Shown here one piece after another: positions 26,340 through 34,537 of a stretch of DNA of 64,000 nt (its first letter is position 1; the number at the start of each line of letters is the position of its first letter). The position numbers were made by a program, and so were the translations under genes. The stretch covers positions 7,068,001-7,132,000 of the forward strand of contig NZ_AP018920.1 of assembly GCF_003945385.1 (NCBI RefSeq). Reading direction: 5' to 3'. Origin of the DNA: Pseudonocardia autotrophica (lineage in GTDB: Bacteria > Actinomycetota > Actinomycetes > Mycobacteriales > Pseudonocardiaceae). The notes below the pieces were generated by a model. It was not told where the DNA came from, did not search any database, and worked only from the letters and a program-made list of their open reading frames with translations.

Positions 26340-27982
26340 CCTGAATCCACCGATAGTTCGGGGTGGTTCGGCGTGGTGACGGGAAGAGGGTGCTCCTGAG
26401 CAGGACGATTGCGGTTCTCACACCAAGCAACGTTCTGGACAAGGGAGCACCCTCTTGGTGCAAGCATCCCACGCGCTCGACCGGATCCAGGTCAGCGCCG
26501 ACGACGAGTCGTTGATCAACGATGCCGGGCTGCTGCTGCCGGCCACGTTGGGGCAGCGACTCGGCCTGCCAGGCCTGCTCGACAGCCGGGTCACCGCCGG
26601 CGCGAACGCGGGGGACAAGTGCCTGAGCGTGATCCACTCGGCGTTGGCCGGTGGGGACTGCATCGACGACGTGAACGCGCTGCGTGCCGGCGCCACCGAG
26701 ACAGTGCTCGGCCATCGAGCGGTCGCGGCGTCGACGGTGGGTACGTTCCTGCGGTCGATGAGCTGGGGACACGCCCGCCAACTCGACGCCGTCGCCCGAG
26801 CTGTCCTGGCCCGTGCCGCCGGGCTCGGGGCGGTCGAGACGACCCCACCCGACGACGCTGCGGTGGTGGTCGATATCGACGCGACCCTGGTCGAGACCTA
26901 CGGCTTGGACAAGTCCGGGGCCCGGCAGGTGATGCGCACCGGTCGCCGCGGCTACCACCCGCTGCTCGCGGTGATGGCCGGGACCGGTGACGTGCTGCAC
27001 GCCCGGCTGCGTCGGGGCCGCACCAACGACTCCAGCGGGGCCGGGTCGTTCCTGGCCGAAACGCTGTCCCGGGTCCGGGCCGCGGGCGCAGGCGGGCCGG
27101 TGGTGGTGCGCGCCGACACCGGGTTTTACCTCGCCGACGTGCTCACCGCATGTCGTCGTCACCGGGCGGGGTTCTCCGTCGGCGCCCGCATGATCGGCCG
27201 CATGCGCGCCACGATCGCCGCGATCGACGAGTCGCAGTGGACCCCGGTGCCCTACTTCGAGCCCGGCGCCGCGGTCACCGAACTCGGCTGGCGCGTGTTC
27301 GACCGCGACCACCGCCGCCGCGACGGGCTCCCCGGGCGACACCGCGGCGCCGGGGTCTGGGTCCGGCTGATCGTGCGCCGCACCCCGACCCCACCGGCGA
27401 TCCGGGACCGCCGCGCCGCCGCCGGACAGCTGGAGCTGTTTCCCGGCTACGACTACCACCCGTTCATCACCGACCAGTCCGGCGACCCCGTCGAGCTCGA
27501 CCGGTTCCACCGCGCCCACGCCGAGGTCGAACTGGCCATCCGCGACCTCAAACACGGCCTCGCGCTGAGTCACCTGCCCTCGAAACGGTTCGGCGCGAAC
27601 CAGGCCTGGCTGGTCCTGCAGACCCTGGCCCACAACCTGGGCCGCTGGAGCGCCCGTCTGGCCGGGCTCGCCGCCACACCCCGCCAGACGATCAAGACCC
27701 TGCGCCGGCGCTACCTGCGCGTCGCCGCCCGGCTGAGCTCTCACGCCCGCCGCCACCAGCTACGACTACCCGCCCACTGGCCCTGGGTCCACGCCTTCAT
27801 CGCAGGCCTACACCGACTTCGCGCCCTGCCAGGACCAGCCGGCTGACCTCCGTCACCGACCCTGACCAGCCACGACCCGAGGACCCGGAAACCCCCACTC
27901 CAGGCACCCTCATGCCCACACCCGGAATCGAAGATCAACAACTAGGCGAAGATCAATCCGAAGCAGAACCGGTGGATTCAGG
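26340..27982 (+). mobile_element. IS1380-family insertion sequence in mhpB
   Basis: 1643-base element with perfect 13-base terminal repeats CCTGAATCCACCG and its complement, flanked by an exact 5-base target duplication CTGAG (26335-26339 and 27983-27987). One intact transposase gene lies inside. The clean duplication and undamaged flanking mhpB halves indicate a recent insertion. Confidence 0.93.
26458..27846 (+). CDS. IS1380-family transposase
   Basis: DDE transposase of about 462 residues, GTG start behind AAGGGAG. Typical IS1380 blocks: GDKCLSVIHSALAGGDCIDDVNALRAG near the N-terminus, VVVDIDATLVETYG with the first catalytic Asp, VVVRADTGFYLADVL with the second, and HAEVELAIRDLKHGLALSHLPSKRFGANQAWL with the Glu. 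The frame is complete, so the element should be mobile and could excise or jump again. Confidence 0.93.
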   Translation: MQASHALDRIQVSADDESLINDAGLLLPATLGQRLGLPGLLDSRVTAGANAGDKCLSVIHSALAGGDCIDDVNALRAGATETVLGHRAVAASTVGTFLRSMSWGHARQLDAVARAVLARAAGLGAVETTPPDDAAVVVDIDATLVETYGLDKSGARQVMRTGRRGYHPLLAVMAGTGDVLHARLRRGRTNDSSGAGSFLAETLSRVRAAGAGGPVVVRADTGFYLADVLTACRRHRAGFSVGARMIGRMRATIAAIDESQWTPVPYFEPGAAVTELGWRVFDRDHRRRDGLPGRHRGAGVWVRLIVRRTPTPPAIRDRRAAAGQLELFPGYDYHPFITDQSGDPVELDRFHRAHAEVELAIRDLKHGLALSHLPSKRFGANQAWLVLQTLAHNLGRWSARLAGLAATPRQTIKTLRRRYLRVAARLSSHARRHQLRLPAHWPWVHAFIAGLHRLRALPGPAG

Positions 27983-28904
27983 CTGAGCCCGCAACCGGTG
28001 TCACCGCCCGGGTCGAGGCCGCGTTCGACCGAGCCCGCGCATTCGTCCGGGACTACGACCCCGAACTCGTGATCCTGTTCGGACCGGACCACTACAACGG
28101 CTTCTTCTACGACATGATGCCGCCGTTCTGCATCGGCGCCGCAGCCGAATCAGTCGGTGACTACGGCATGCCGAAGGGCCCCCTGCCGGTCGACGCCGAC
28201 GCCGCACGCAGCCTCGCGCGCGAGGTCCTCGCTGCGGGCGTCGACATCGCGATCTCTGAACGCATGCAGGTCGACCACGGCTTCACCCAGCCTCTGGAGC
28301 TGCTCCTCGGCGCCATCGACAGGCTGCCGGTGGTCCCGGTCTTCATCAACTGCGTCGCCGAGCCGCTCAGCCCGGTCGCTCGCATCCGCCTGCTCGGTGA
28401 AGCGATCGGACGCGGTGCGGCTGCCTTGGACAAGCGGGTGCTGCTGATGGGGTCCGGCGGGCTGTCGCACGACCCACCGGTACCGCAGTTCGCGGGCGCC
28501 CCGCCTGCCGTGGCCGAGCGGCTCATCGCCGGCCGCAACCCGACGGCCGAGGAGCGCGCTGTCCGCGAGGCCAGGGTCGTCGACGCGGTCGGCGCGTTCG
28601 CCGCCGGCATGTCGGACCTGATGCCTCTCAACCCGGAGTGGGACACCGCCCTGCTTGACGTGCTCGCCTCCGGAGACCTGGAGCGGATCGACGCCTGGCC
28701 CAACGACTGGTTCGTCGAGCAGGCGGGGCACTCCTCGCACGAGGTGCGCACGTGGATCGCGGCCTACGCCGCGCTCGGCGCGGCGGGCCGCTACGAGGTC
28801 GAGACATCCTTCTACGAGGCGATCCCCGAGTGGATCGCCGGCTTCGGGCTGACCACCGCCCGTTCCCTCACCTGAGACCCCACCACCCCCCGAAAGGCAT
28901 TGCC

Positions 28905-29516
28905 ATGGAACTCGACCCACCCCGGACCGCATTCATCGCGGTGCACTACCAGAACGACGTGATCACTCCGGAGGGCGCGTTCGGCGCCATCTTCGCCGAG
29001 CAGGCCACCGCGGTCGGCATCGTGCCGACCACGAAGACCCTGCATACCGCCGCCCGCGACGCAGGCGCCCAGGTCGTCTACACCCGGGTGGCGTTCCAGC
29101 CCGGCTACGGCGACCTCGTGGGCAACTTCCCGCTGCTCGCGATGGTCGGCCAGCAGGGCTGCCTGGTCGACGGCACCTCGGCTGCCGCCATCGTCGACGA
29201 TCTCACCCCGCTCGACGGCGACCTCGTCGTGACGCACCAGCGGGTCAGCGGGTTCGTCGGCAGCGAGCTGGACCCCGTGCTGCGCGGCCGTGGCATCGAC
29301 ACCGTCGTGATCACCGGCGTGGCCACCAACATGTCGGTCGAGAGCACCGCGCGCAGCGCCGGCGATCTCGGTTACCGCACGATCGTCGTCTCCGATGCCA
29401 GCAGCGCTGCTACGCCCGAGGTCCACCAAGCGTCACTGGACAGCCTGCGGATGCTCGGCGAGGTTGGCAGCAGCGCCGATGTCCTGGCGGCGCTGAAGAC
29501 CCCGGTGACGGCGTGA
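28905..29516 (+). CDS. Isochorismatase-fold protein lacking the catalytic triad
   Basis: 203-residue protein with the isochorismatase/cysteine-hydrolase fold: AFIAVHYQNDVI, DLVVTHQRVSGFVGSELDPVLRGRGIDTVVITGVATNMSVESTAR. At the three family catalytic positions the usual Asp (V-I-D-M-Q), Lys (V-x-K) and Cys (TN-x-C-VES) read His, His and Ser. The scaffold is otherwise intact, so this is either a binding protein or an enzyme with altered chemistry, not a standard amidohydrolase like RutB. It sits between mhpB and the mhpC-like gene and overlaps the latter by GTGA, so it belongs to the ring-cleavage operon. Confidence 0.8.
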   Translation: MELDPPRTAFIAVHYQNDVITPEGAFGAIFAEQATAVGIVPTTKTLHTAARDAGAQVVYTRVAFQPGYGDLVGNFPLLAMVGQQGCLVDGTSAAAIVDDLTPLDGDLVVTHQRVSGFVGSELDPVLRGRGIDTVVITGVATNMSVESTARSAGDLGYRTIVVSDASSAATPEVHQASLDSLRMLGEVGSSADVLAALKTPVTA

Positions 29517-30373
29517 GCCGCCCCTCGGTGTGGTCCGCGCTCGCGGGCCTCGAGCTCAGCATCAGGTATGTGCAGGTCGGGCAGTGGCGGACCCGAGTGC
29601 TGGAGGCAGGGGAAGGTGAACCGCTGGTGCTCATGCACGGCACCGGCGGGCACCTCGAGGCGTACGCACACAACATCGTGCCGCTCGCGGAGCGCTTCCG
29701 CGTGATCGCCTACGAGTACCCGGGCCACGGCTACACCACCCACACCACCCGAGACCTCGAGCTGCCCGACTACGTCGCGCACCTCGACGGACTGCTCGAC
29801 GCACTCGGGGTCGACCGCGCGAATCTGTCCGGCGAGTCGCTCGGCGGCTGGGTGGCGCTCAAGTACGCGGCCGCGCACCCCGACCGGGTGAGAAGGATCG
29901 TGCTCAACACCCCGGGAGGCACCATGGCCACCCCCGAGGTGATGGAGCGGATCCGCAGCCTGTCCCAGGCCGCCGCGGACGACCCGACCGAGGAGCGGAT
30001 CCGGGCCCGGCTGGAGTGGCTGATGGCGGACCCGTCGACGGTCACCGACGAGCTCGTCGACATCCGGCGCGCCATCTACGCCCGTCCCGGCTTCGCCGAG
30101 TCGATGCGCCACATCCTGTGCCTGCAGGACCCGGAGATCCGTGAGCGCAACCTGGTCACCGACGCCGAGCTCGCCGCGGTGACCGGCCCGGCGCTCGTGG
30201 TCTGGACCAGCGACGACCCGTCCGGTCCCGCCGCAGCCGGGATGAACATGGCGGCCAAGATGCCCGACGCGCGGTTCGAGGTGATCAAGGACGCCGGTCA
30301 CTGGCCGCAGTGGGAGCAATCCGAGACCTTCAACGCCCTCGCGCTGGAGTTCCTGACCGGAGGGAAGCCCTGA
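29513..30373 (+). CDS. Alpha/beta hydrolase, MhpC-like meta-cleavage product hydrolase
   Basis: Serine hydrolase of 286 residues predicted to split the C-C bond of a ring-fission product. Seen: oxyanion HGTGG near residue 43, nucleophile elbow SGESLGGW (Ser near 107), acid in VVWTSDDPSGP and the His in DAGHWPQWEQ. This order matches MhpC/BphD/RutD relatives. Operon position directly downstream of mhpB supports C-C bond hydrolysis over the RutD-type aminoacrylate reaction. The GTG start overlaps the upstream stop. Expression may be reduced by polarity of the IS1380 insertion in mhpB (inference). Confidence 0.85.
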   Translation: MSRPSVWSALAGLELSIRYVQVGQWRTRVLEAGEGEPLVLMHGTGGHLEAYAHNIVPLAERFRVIAYEYPGHGYTTHTTRDLELPDYVAHLDGLLDALGVDRANLSGESLGGWVALKYAAAHPDRVRRIVLNTPGGTMATPEVMERIRSLSQAAADDPTEERIRARLEWLMADPSTVTDELVDIRRAIYARPGFAESMRHILCLQDPEIRERNLVTDAELAAVTGPALVVWTSDDPSGPAAAGMNMAAKMPDARFEVIKDAGHWPQWEQSETFNALALEFLTGGKP

Positions 30374-30654
30374 TGGCGCTGTTCGCGGTGGTCTGGCGCT
30401 ACACCGACGACACCCGCCTGCTCGACGAGATCCGTCCGCTGCATCGGGAGTACCTGCAGGACATGGTGAAGCAGGGCGTCGTGCGGCAGGCGGGCCCGTT
30501 CCGCGACGGCTCGGGCGGTCTGCTCGTCTACGACGTAGCCGACGAGACCGAACTGGCCAAGCGGATCGGGGAGGACCCGTTCAGCGTCAACGGCGTGATC
30601 GTCGAGTCCCACTCCTGGCCGTGGACGCCGGTGGTCGGCCCTCTGGCCGATTGA
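30373..30654 (+). CDS. YciI-like protein
   Basis: 93-residue ferredoxin-like alpha-beta protein with the YciI pattern: N-terminal FAVVWRYTDD, LREYLQDMVKQGVVRQAGPFRDGSGGLLVYDV and DPFSVNGVIVESHSW at the end. The His-Asp pair used by dehalogenating relatives is only partly visible (RPLHREYL). Start overlaps the hydrolase stop as TGATG, so it is the last gene of the mhpB operon. It may isomerise or bind an intermediate such as a muconolactone (relatives act so), but this is not shown. Confidence 0.8.
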   Translation: MALFAVVWRYTDDTRLLDEIRPLHREYLQDMVKQGVVRQAGPFRDGSGGLLVYDVADETELAKRIGEDPFSVNGVIVESHSWPWTPVVGPLAD

Positions 30655-31056
30655 TGCGACCAGCTGTGCTCAGCTTGCGGCGGGGTACGCGCAGGTCGCC
30701 TCCTTGCTGCACGAGTGAGGTGGTGCATGCGGTCGCACGCACCACCGCCCGGGAGTACGGCGAGCCGACGGTTATGGCGGTGGCGCCGGCGCACTCGTGA
30801 CCGCCGACAGTGACGAGATCGAGGTCGACGGCGCCAACCACGCGGTCACCATCCTGACGAAGTCGAGTCAGCCGCTGGCGGGCAGCGCTTATGGCCCGGC
30901 ACGTACTGACGACTCCGGGCTTTCTCACCCCGTTGCAGACGTCGGTGGGGCGGGTGATCAACCACGGAGATCTACGGAGCGGCGCTGCTCATCGCCGCGC
31001 CGCATCGAACAACCTCACCGGCCAGTGACCGGCCGCCGACGTGGAGTGCTGACAGG
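30655..31056. other. Region without clear gene before flavin reductase
   Basis: About 400 bases after the YciI-like gene. Plus-strand frames are short and have no recognisable protein. Fragments such as TTPGFLTPLQTSVGRVINHG (about 30910-30970) look protein-like and may be remains of a lost gene. The promoter of the flavin reductase/ribBA genes is probably near 31020-31050. Confidence 0.4.
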
Positions 31057-31554
31057 ATGATCGAGATTGATCCGACGGCCGTGGATCCGGCCCGGTTACG
31101 ACAGGCGTACGGGTGCTTCCCATCCGGAGTGACCGCGGTGTGCGCCCTCCTCGACGGCCTACCGGTGGGGTTGGCGGCAAGTTCGTTCACCTCGGTGTCG
31201 GTGCACCCGCCACTGGTGTCAGTGTGCATCCAGGACACATCCACCACCTGGCCGCGACTGCGCGGGCAGCCGCGGCTGGGAGTGAGCGTGCTCGCCGAGT
31301 CCCACGACCTGGCGTGCCGGACATTGTCGCTGAAGGAGGGTGACCGGTTCGCCGGCGTGGACTGGGAGGCCAGCAGCGGCGGCGCGGTGTTCGTGCGCGG
31401 GTCGACGGCGTGGTTGGACTGCTCGGTGCACTCCGAGGTACCAGCCGGGGACCACGCGATCGTATTGCTGACGATCCACGGCCTGCGGGCCGAGCCCGCG
31501 GCACCGCCCTTGGTGTTCCACGGCAGCCGGTTCCGCCGACTTGCCGCTCTCTAG
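31057..31554 (+). CDS. Flavin reductase domain protein (RutF/HpaC-like)
   Basis: 165-residue NAD(P)H:flavin reductase. Blocks: LRQAYGCFPSGVTAVCALLDGLPVGLAASSFTSVSVHPPLVSVCIQ, WPRLRGQPRLGVSVLAE and a late GDHAIVLLTIHGLRAE followed by PLVFHGSRFRRL. Full-length match to the flavin-reductase-like family. It is the second such gene in the region and overlaps the riboflavin-type gene that follows in another frame; it may serve the LLM monooxygenases or the RutA-like enzyme. No clear -35/-10 was found. Confidence 0.88.
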   Translation: MIEIDPTAVDPARLRQAYGCFPSGVTAVCALLDGLPVGLAASSFTSVSVHPPLVSVCIQDTSTTWPRLRGQPRLGVSVLAESHDLACRTLSLKEGDRFAGVDWEASSGGAVFVRGSTAWLDCSVHSEVPAGDHAIVLLTIHGLRAEPAAPPLVFHGSRFRRLAAL

Positions 31555-31573
31555 GGACCGGGAAGGAGTGGCC

Positions 31574-32752
31574 GTGAACATCGCCATCGAGACCGCGGGC
31601 GCGGGCGCGGCCCTCGCCCGGGTCGGCCGCGCGCTGGACGCCATCGCGGCGGGACGACCAGTGATCGTCGTCGACGACGAGCATCGGGAGAACGAGGGCG
31701 ACCTCGTCTTCGCGGCAGAGTGCGCAACGCCCGAGCTGGTGGCGTTCACCGTCCAGCACACGTCCGGCTACGTCTGCGTCGCCCTGCCCGCCGCGGAGTG
31801 CGACCGGCTCGGCCTGCCTCCCATGCACTCCACGAACAGAGACCGCATGGGCACCGCGTACCGGGTAACCGTCGACCTCGCCACCGGTGTAGGCACGGGC
31901 ATCTCGGCGCGGGATCGCGCCCGCACGGTCGCGGCCCTTGCCGACCGGGCTTCGGATGGCTCGGACTTCACCCGCCCGGGCCACGTCGTCCCGCTGCTGG
32001 CGCGGGCCGGGGGGGTGCTCAGCAGACCAGGGCACACCGAGGCCGCCGTTGACCTGGCACGGCTGGCGGGGATGCGACCTGCTGGCGCGCTATGCGAGAT
32101 CGTGAGCCGGGACCTGCCGGGAGAGATGGCCCGCGGGCCCGAACTGCAGCGGTTCGCCACCGAGCACGATCTGGTCCTGATCTCCATCGCTGACCTGATC
32201 GCCTACCGGCGCCGCCACGAGCCGCAGGTCGCTCGGGTCGCGGTGACCACGCTCCCCACCGCGCACGGTGGCTTCCGGGCGATCGGGTACCGGGGTCTGG
32301 TGGACGGCGCCGAGCACATCGCGCTGCTCACCGGGACCGTGAGCGAGGGTGAGCAGCTCCCGGTGTACGTGCACGCCGAGTGTCTGACCGGAGACGTGCT
32401 GGGCTCACTGTCCTGCGGCTGCCGCCGGCGGCTGCAGAACGCGCTGTCCACGATCGCAGCTGCCGGACGCGGCCTCGTCGTTTACACCCGCTCGGTAGGT
32501 CGAGCTCGCGGTTGTGGGCTCTTCGAGTGTCGGCGCGGGCCCACCGAGCAGGAGCCCGCCGAGGTCGCCGCGCAGGTTCTGCGCGACCTCGGCATCCGCT
32601 CGGTCCAGCTCCTGGACGGCGCCCCCCGCGAGCTGGCGATCCTGCACAGCTACGGGTACACACCGCCAAACACTCGGCCGCACCGAGAATCGCCACCTCC
32701 CGAGCCATTCCATAGCGCGATGGCTCAAGGCGCTGTTCGGGGAGGCGGCTGA
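31574..32752 (+). CDS. RibB/RibA fusion with degenerate GTP cyclohydrolase II domain
   Basis: Start GTG at 31574 has GGAAGGAG five bases upstream. The N-terminal half is an intact 3,4-dihydroxy-2-butanone 4-phosphate synthase: DDEHRENEGDLVFAAE, HTSGYVCVALP, GISARDRARTVAALADRA and RPGHTEAAVDLARLAG. The C-terminal half keeps the GTP cyclohydrolase II zinc cysteines (ECLTGDVLGSLSCGC) but its active-site QEGRGIGL block reads SVGRARGCGL, and the following ~30-residue helix region is missing. It ends in a Pro-rich tail that looks like a junction with unrelated DNA. RibB activity is likely, RibA activity doubtful. It probably boosts FMN supply to the flavin enzymes around it (inference). Confidence 0.82.
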   Translation: MNIAIETAGAGAALARVGRALDAIAAGRPVIVVDDEHRENEGDLVFAAECATPELVAFTVQHTSGYVCVALPAAECDRLGLPPMHSTNRDRMGTAYRVTVDLATGVGTGISARDRARTVAALADRASDGSDFTRPGHVVPLLARAGGVLSRPGHTEAAVDLARLAGMRPAGALCEIVSRDLPGEMARGPELQRFATEHDLVLISIADLIAYRRRHEPQVARVAVTTLPTAHGGFRAIGYRGLVDGAEHIALLTGTVSEGEQLPVYVHAECLTGDVLGSLSCGCRRRLQNALSTIAAAGRGLVVYTRSVGRARGCGLFECRRGPTEQEPAEVAAQVLRDLGIRSVQLLDGAPRELAILHSYGYTPPNTRPHRESPPPEPFHSAMAQGAVRGGG

Positions 32753-32939
32753 GCCTCCTCGCCTGGTTGCCGAACTCGGCGAGGTACTTCGCAGGTAGCG
32801 GCGCCCCGGGTACGTCTGTCGCCAGCCGCGGTCGTCGGGCTCGAAGTAGTTCGGACGCTCCCCGGCGGCGAAGGTCTGGCTCGACGGTGATCCGGACGCG
32901 CCCCGCGCCGGAGTGCATCTCCATCGTGTAGGTCGGGCT

Positions 32940-33060
32940 GACGGCTCCCGCGTATCGGCCTCCTTGTCGACCTCGACGATCGAGGCGCCGGTGGCGGCGT
33001 GGAGCACGGACTCGCACCCCTGCTTCGCCGCGCTCTTGGACCCGTAAGCTTCACCGCCGG
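32940..33060 (-). pseudogene. DUF1508/YegP-like fragment
   Basis: Minus-strand frame reading AYGSKSAAKQGCESVLHAAT then GASIVEVDKEA, which matches the tandem-repeat motif of small YegP-like (DUF1508) proteins. Only the final repeat is present; the frame beyond is not recognisable and the upstream part is cut at the ISAs1 end. A relic of a lost gene. Confidence 0.5.
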
Positions 33061-33088
33061 CGCACGACCCAGGGTCCCGGCAAAGTCG

Positions 33089-34291
33089 TCAGGTGATCTT
33101 GTAGGTGGCCAGCGGTCGGAGCGTGTCGCGGGCGTGGTGACGCAGCGCGGCGGCGATGTTGGTCGCACCCGATAGCCGCAGGGCGGTGATCGCAAGGTTG
33201 CGGAAGGCGGCCATGACCTGAGGACCGCTCCCGGTGCGGACCGCGGAGCGGTCCTCGTCGTAGGTGACGTCGCGGACCCAGTGCAACCGGTTCTCGATGC
33301 CCCAGTGGCCGCGGATCCAGCGCGCGAGCAGGCCCGGGTCGGCGTCGAAACCGGTCAGGCTGGTGATCGCGTACACAGTCACGGTCTTCCACCGTCCGCC
33401 CGGTCGCAGCGGGCGACGCCGGCGCACCAGCTTGATCGCCTGGGCGGCGTGCGGGAAGAACTCGCCGCCCCGATCGGGGCAGGGGTGCAGACTGACCGCG
33501 CTGACCGTACGGGTCTCGACCCGGCCGTGGCCGCGGGCGCGCTCCCGGGCGGCGACCCCGATGTCGGTCCAGGGCAGCGCCCGGACCCGCGCCAGCAGCC
33601 GCGGCTGGTTCGCCTTGATCGTCATCAGGTAGTGCCCGCCGCGGGCGTGCAGATACTCGGCATGGCCACGGTGGGTGTGCAGTGCGTCGGCGGTGACCAG
33701 CACGCCGGCCAGGTCGAACTCGTCGAGCAGGGTGGTGAACGCGGTGACCTCGCTGCCCTTGTCGGACACGCCGACCTGGCCCAGTACGGCGCCGCTGTGC
33801 TGGTCGAGCACCGACACCAGATGCGGCAGGTAGACACCAGCGTCGAGGGCGCGGACGTGGGCGCCGCGCAGGGTCTTGCCGTCCAGTGCGAGCACCCGAC
33901 GCTGCTCACGCCGCGGTGTGCCCACCGGCACGGCTCGGGTGCGCAGCTGGGCCAGCACCCAGGACCGCAACGCAGCCTCCAGCGCAGAGGGGTCAACCTG
34001 CTGCAGGACACGGCGCAGGGTCGACTCGTGCGGTACCACTGCGCCCACGCCGAGCGCGGCCAGCACCGCTCGGCCGGCGTCGTGGGCGTACTCGGCCACT
34101 GCTACGAACGACCGTGCGCCCGAGAGCACCGCACACGCCCCGAGTAGCAGCACCGCGAGCACGTCGTGGCGTACTCCTCGCGCTTTGCGCGGGTCGGGAA
34201 CCTGCGACAACGCCTCTACCAGCGACAACATCACAGCTGGCGCCGGCTCGGTCGCAGCGGTGGCGATCACCTCATCGAGGTCGACCTCCAC
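33089..34291 (-). CDS. ISAs1-family transposase
   Basis: 400-residue transposase with the N-terminal DDE_Tnp_ISAS1-associated segment (LVEALSQVPDPRKARGVRHDVLAVLLLGACAVLSGARSF) and the core VLALDGKTLRGA, LVTADALHTHRGHAEYL and RGHWGIENRLHWVRDVTYDEDRS, which hold the catalytic acids. It ends in LRHHARDTLRPLATYKIT, as family members do. Intact; element probably functional. Confidence 0.92.
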   Translation of the reverse strand: MEVDLDEVIATAATEPAPAVMLSLVEALSQVPDPRKARGVRHDVLAVLLLGACAVLSGARSFVAVAEYAHDAGRAVLAALGVGAVVPHESTLRRVLQQVDPSALEAALRSWVLAQLRTRAVPVGTPRREQRRVLALDGKTLRGAHVRALDAGVYLPHLVSVLDQHSGAVLGQVGVSDKGSEVTAFTTLLDEFDLAGVLVTADALHTHRGHAEYLHARGGHYLMTIKANQPRLLARVRALPWTDIGVAARERARGHGRVETRTVSAVSLHPCPDRGGEFFPHAAQAIKLVRRRRPLRPGGRWKTVTVYAITSLTGFDADPGLLARWIRGHWGIENRLHWVRDVTYDEDRSAVRTGSGPQVMAAFRNLAITALRLSGATNIAAALRHHARDTLRPLATYKIT

Positions 34292-34327
34292 CTGATCCAG
34301 GCAGCAACGATCGGGGACACTGACAAC

Positions 34328-34397
34328 GCGGGCACGGGCTTCCTGACGTGATCAAGGACTTCGACACCCTCATGATCACGTCGGGCCCCGTGCCCGC
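34328..34397. other. Long hairpin upstream of ISAs1 transposase
   Basis: Nested perfect stems: GCGGGCACGGG/CCCGTGCCCGC (outer, 11 bp) and GACGTGATCA/TGATCACGTC (inner, 10 bp) inside the element, 37 bases before the transposase start. Such structures can stop read-through transcription from outside promoters or hide the start region; that role is inferred. Confidence 0.55.
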
Positions 34398-34537
34398 CTT
34401 CGTACCTACGCCCGCGTGTCGCCGCAGGTCAGCAGTCGCTCATCCTGACTTTGCCGGGGCCCTGGTCTGAGATTCCCCCGCTTTGCCGGAGTGTCTGAAG
34501 ACTGGTTCGATCTTGAGAACCAGGAAGGAAGGCACTG

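Larger units (their letters stand above)
26286..28875 (+). pseudogene. mhpB: MhpB-like extradiol dioxygenase gene split by an IS1380 element
   Basis: Ring-cleavage enzyme that would open 3-(2,3-dihydroxyphenyl)propionate or a close catechol at the meta position. The 5' piece is 26286-26339 (MTLALCTTSHTPLMGRSE); the 3' piece is 27988-28875. Taking out the IS and one CTGAG copy joins them in frame as a 313-residue protein, close to the 314 of E. coli MhpB. The LigB-type fold shows in SHTPLMG, LFGPDHYNGFF and GSGGLSHDPP with the metal-ligand histidines. As it stands the 5' frame runs into the IS and stops after 37 residues. The 3' piece has a GTG at 28069, but without the first ~42 residues and their His it should not be active. 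Confidence 0.93.
33070..34464 (-). mobile_element. ISAs1-family insertion sequence
   Basis: About 1395 bases bounded by imperfect inverted repeats CAGGG(T/C)CCCGGCAAAGTC at 33070 and its complement ending at 34464. One intact transposase gene. IS3 copy 2 starts only three bases beyond its right end, so any target duplication on that side has been lost or moved; none is visible. Confidence 0.85.

Noticed and set aside
30797..31060. 87-codon plus-strand ORF before the flavin reductase
   Set aside because: No family, no ribosome site, and composition like non-coding DNA.
28905..31554. Complete rut (pyrimidine) operon formed by isochorismatase, hydrolase and flavin reductase genes
   Set aside because: The isochorismatase-fold protein lacks RutB's catalytic residues, the hydrolase is adjacent to mhpB, and rutC/rutE are absent; meta cleavage fits better.
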